33,970 nucleotides of DNA, from NCBI RefSeq assembly GCF_001310975.1, contig NZ_BAZY01000025.1, forward strand, positions 1 through 33,970, given 5' to 3'. Origin of the DNA: Thermoanaerobacter thermocopriae JCM 7501. Lineage in GTDB: Bacteria; Bacillota; Thermoanaerobacteria; Thermoanaerobacterales; Thermoanaerobacteraceae. The first letter of the stretch is position 1, and each line of letters starts with the position of its first letter. Positions 33,132 to 33,970 of the stretch are shown in pieces. Position numbers and translations under genes: made by a program. Below the pieces are notes generated by a model. The model had not been told where the DNA came from. It searched no databases and was given only the letters and a program-made list of their open reading frames with translations.

Positions 33132-33970
33132 ATGAAAATTTCAGCTAGGAAAATAATAATAGACTTTTTGTGGGTTACGATAGGGACATTACTTGTTAGT
33201 TTGTCTCTTGACCTATTTTTGGCACCTAACAGGATTGCTCCTGGTGGAGTAAGTGGACTTGCAGTTGTTTTACGATATTTATTTGGATGGCCGATTGGAG
33301 CAGCTACATTGGCAATAAATATTCCACTTTTTATCATTTCGACTAAAGCTTTAGGAACAGGTTTTGGAGCTAAAACACTGTATTCAACTATTTTATTAGG
33401 TGTTTCTATTGATGCATTGGCTTTTTTAAAACCTCTTACCCATGATACTATGTTAGCAGCAGTATATGGTGGTATAATAATGGGTGTAGGGCTGGGCATT
33501 GTAATAAAATATGGAGCGACAACTGGTGGAACAGATATGGCTGCTATGACTTTGCATAAATACATACACTTTTTAAGTGTGGGTAGAATACTGCTTATAA
33601 TAGACTTTATAATAATAACTTTAGCAGGAATAGTTTTCAGCCCGGAATTAGCTCTATATGCTTTTGCCACTGAATTTATTTCTATTAAAGTTATTGACCT
33701 TATCCAAGAAGGTAGTGGCGATGAGAGAATTGCTATAATTATTTCTGATAAGTATGAGGAAATCAGTAAGTCAATTTTGGAGGAAATGGAAAGGGGGGTA
33801 ACAGAGTTAAAAGGAAGAGGGGGATATTCAAAAAAGACAAAAACGTTTTATTGTGTGTTGTAACTCGTAGAGAAGTTACAAATTTAAGAAGCCTTGTGAA
33901 AAAAATAGACCCTAATGCTTTCGTAATACTATCAACAGCCCATGAAGTTTTAGGAGAAGGATTTAAAAAC
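33132..33970 (+). CDS. YitT family membrane protein, partial at the right edge (one-base frameshift in A6 at 33830-33835)
   Basis: Integral membrane protein of the YitT (DUF161) family with a C-terminal DUF2179 domain. The N-terminal 150 residues hold about five helices with the conserved LAPNRIAPGGVSGLAVVL and KYGATTGGTDMAAM motifs. The cytoplasmic part begins ERIAIIISDKYEEIS. The frame stops at 33863 because A7 reads as A6; the other frame continues DKNVLLCVVTRREVTNLRSL and IDPNAFVILSTAHEVLGEGF and is open to the window end, so only a few residues are missing. Function unknown; transport is assumed. Confidence 0.88.

Noticed and set aside
1-33970. CRISPR arrays, tRNA, rRNA or insertion sequences with a transposase
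   Set aside because: No regularly spaced repeats, no cloverleaf or rRNA-like stretches, and no transposase or integrase reading frame were seen.

Overview
The window is AT-rich, densely coding DNA of a low-GC, Gram-positive, endospore-forming anaerobe. The set of genes (ferredoxin-dependent 2-oxoacid oxidoreductase, hybrid cluster protein, Ku with a stand-alone LigD-type ligase, glmS ribozyme, csaB, acpS-nnr-lipoprotein-alr-mazEF) and the frequent TTG/GTG starts behind strong Shine-Dalgarno sites point to the Thermoanaerobacteraceae (Thermoanaerobacter/Caldanaerobacter). The genus is an inference from protein resemblance; no search was run.

Layout. (1) 1-2150: c-di-AMP synthase cdaA and its regulator cdaR. 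(2) 2.3-11.4 kb: a branched-chain amino-acid fermentation cassette, buk1-ptb1-bcd-buk2-ATPase-vorD-vorB-vorA-vorC, then a GC-rich inverted-repeat element flanked by two identical terminator hairpins, then ptb2 and a decayed iorA/iorB remnant. The logic is amino acid to 2-oxoacid (Bcd), to acyl-CoA plus reduced ferredoxin (Vor), to acyl phosphate (Ptb), to acid plus ATP (Buk). (3) 11.5-15.7 kb: plsC, glmM, the glmS ribozyme and glmS, which make membrane lipid and amino-sugar precursors. cdaA-cdaR and glmM are usually adjacent in Firmicutes; here the fermentation cassette lies between them. (4) 15.8-20.5 kb: yjbQ, the NHEJ pair ku-ligD on the minus strand, a secreted PG-binding/LysM/beta-lactamase-fold protein, ytaF and ylxP. 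(5) 20.5-23.7 kb: hcp behind a CRP/FNR-type palindrome, a divergent pair of small HTH regulators sharing an inverted-repeat operator, and a DUF6514-like gene with a sigma-H/Spo0A-type promoter. (6) 23.8-28.6 kb: acpS-nnr-lipoprotein-alr-mazE-mazF, the same order as Bacillus subtilis acpS-ydcC-alr-ndoAI-ndoA with nnr added. (7) 28.7 kb to the end: an exported protein of unknown function, then DUF5693-csaB-wecG/tagA-yitT, probably for cell-wall secondary polymer and S-layer anchoring. yitT runs off the right edge.

A caution applies to the whole window. Fourteen otherwise intact conserved genes are broken by a small indel: thirteen are single-base changes, mostly in short runs, and one is a 10-bp tandem duplication. 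Several of these genes are normally essential (cdaA, glmS, alr). The likeliest cause is an unpolished consensus sequence, so I annotate each as one gene and give the break point. The iorA/iorB remnant is different: it is a real deletion derivative.
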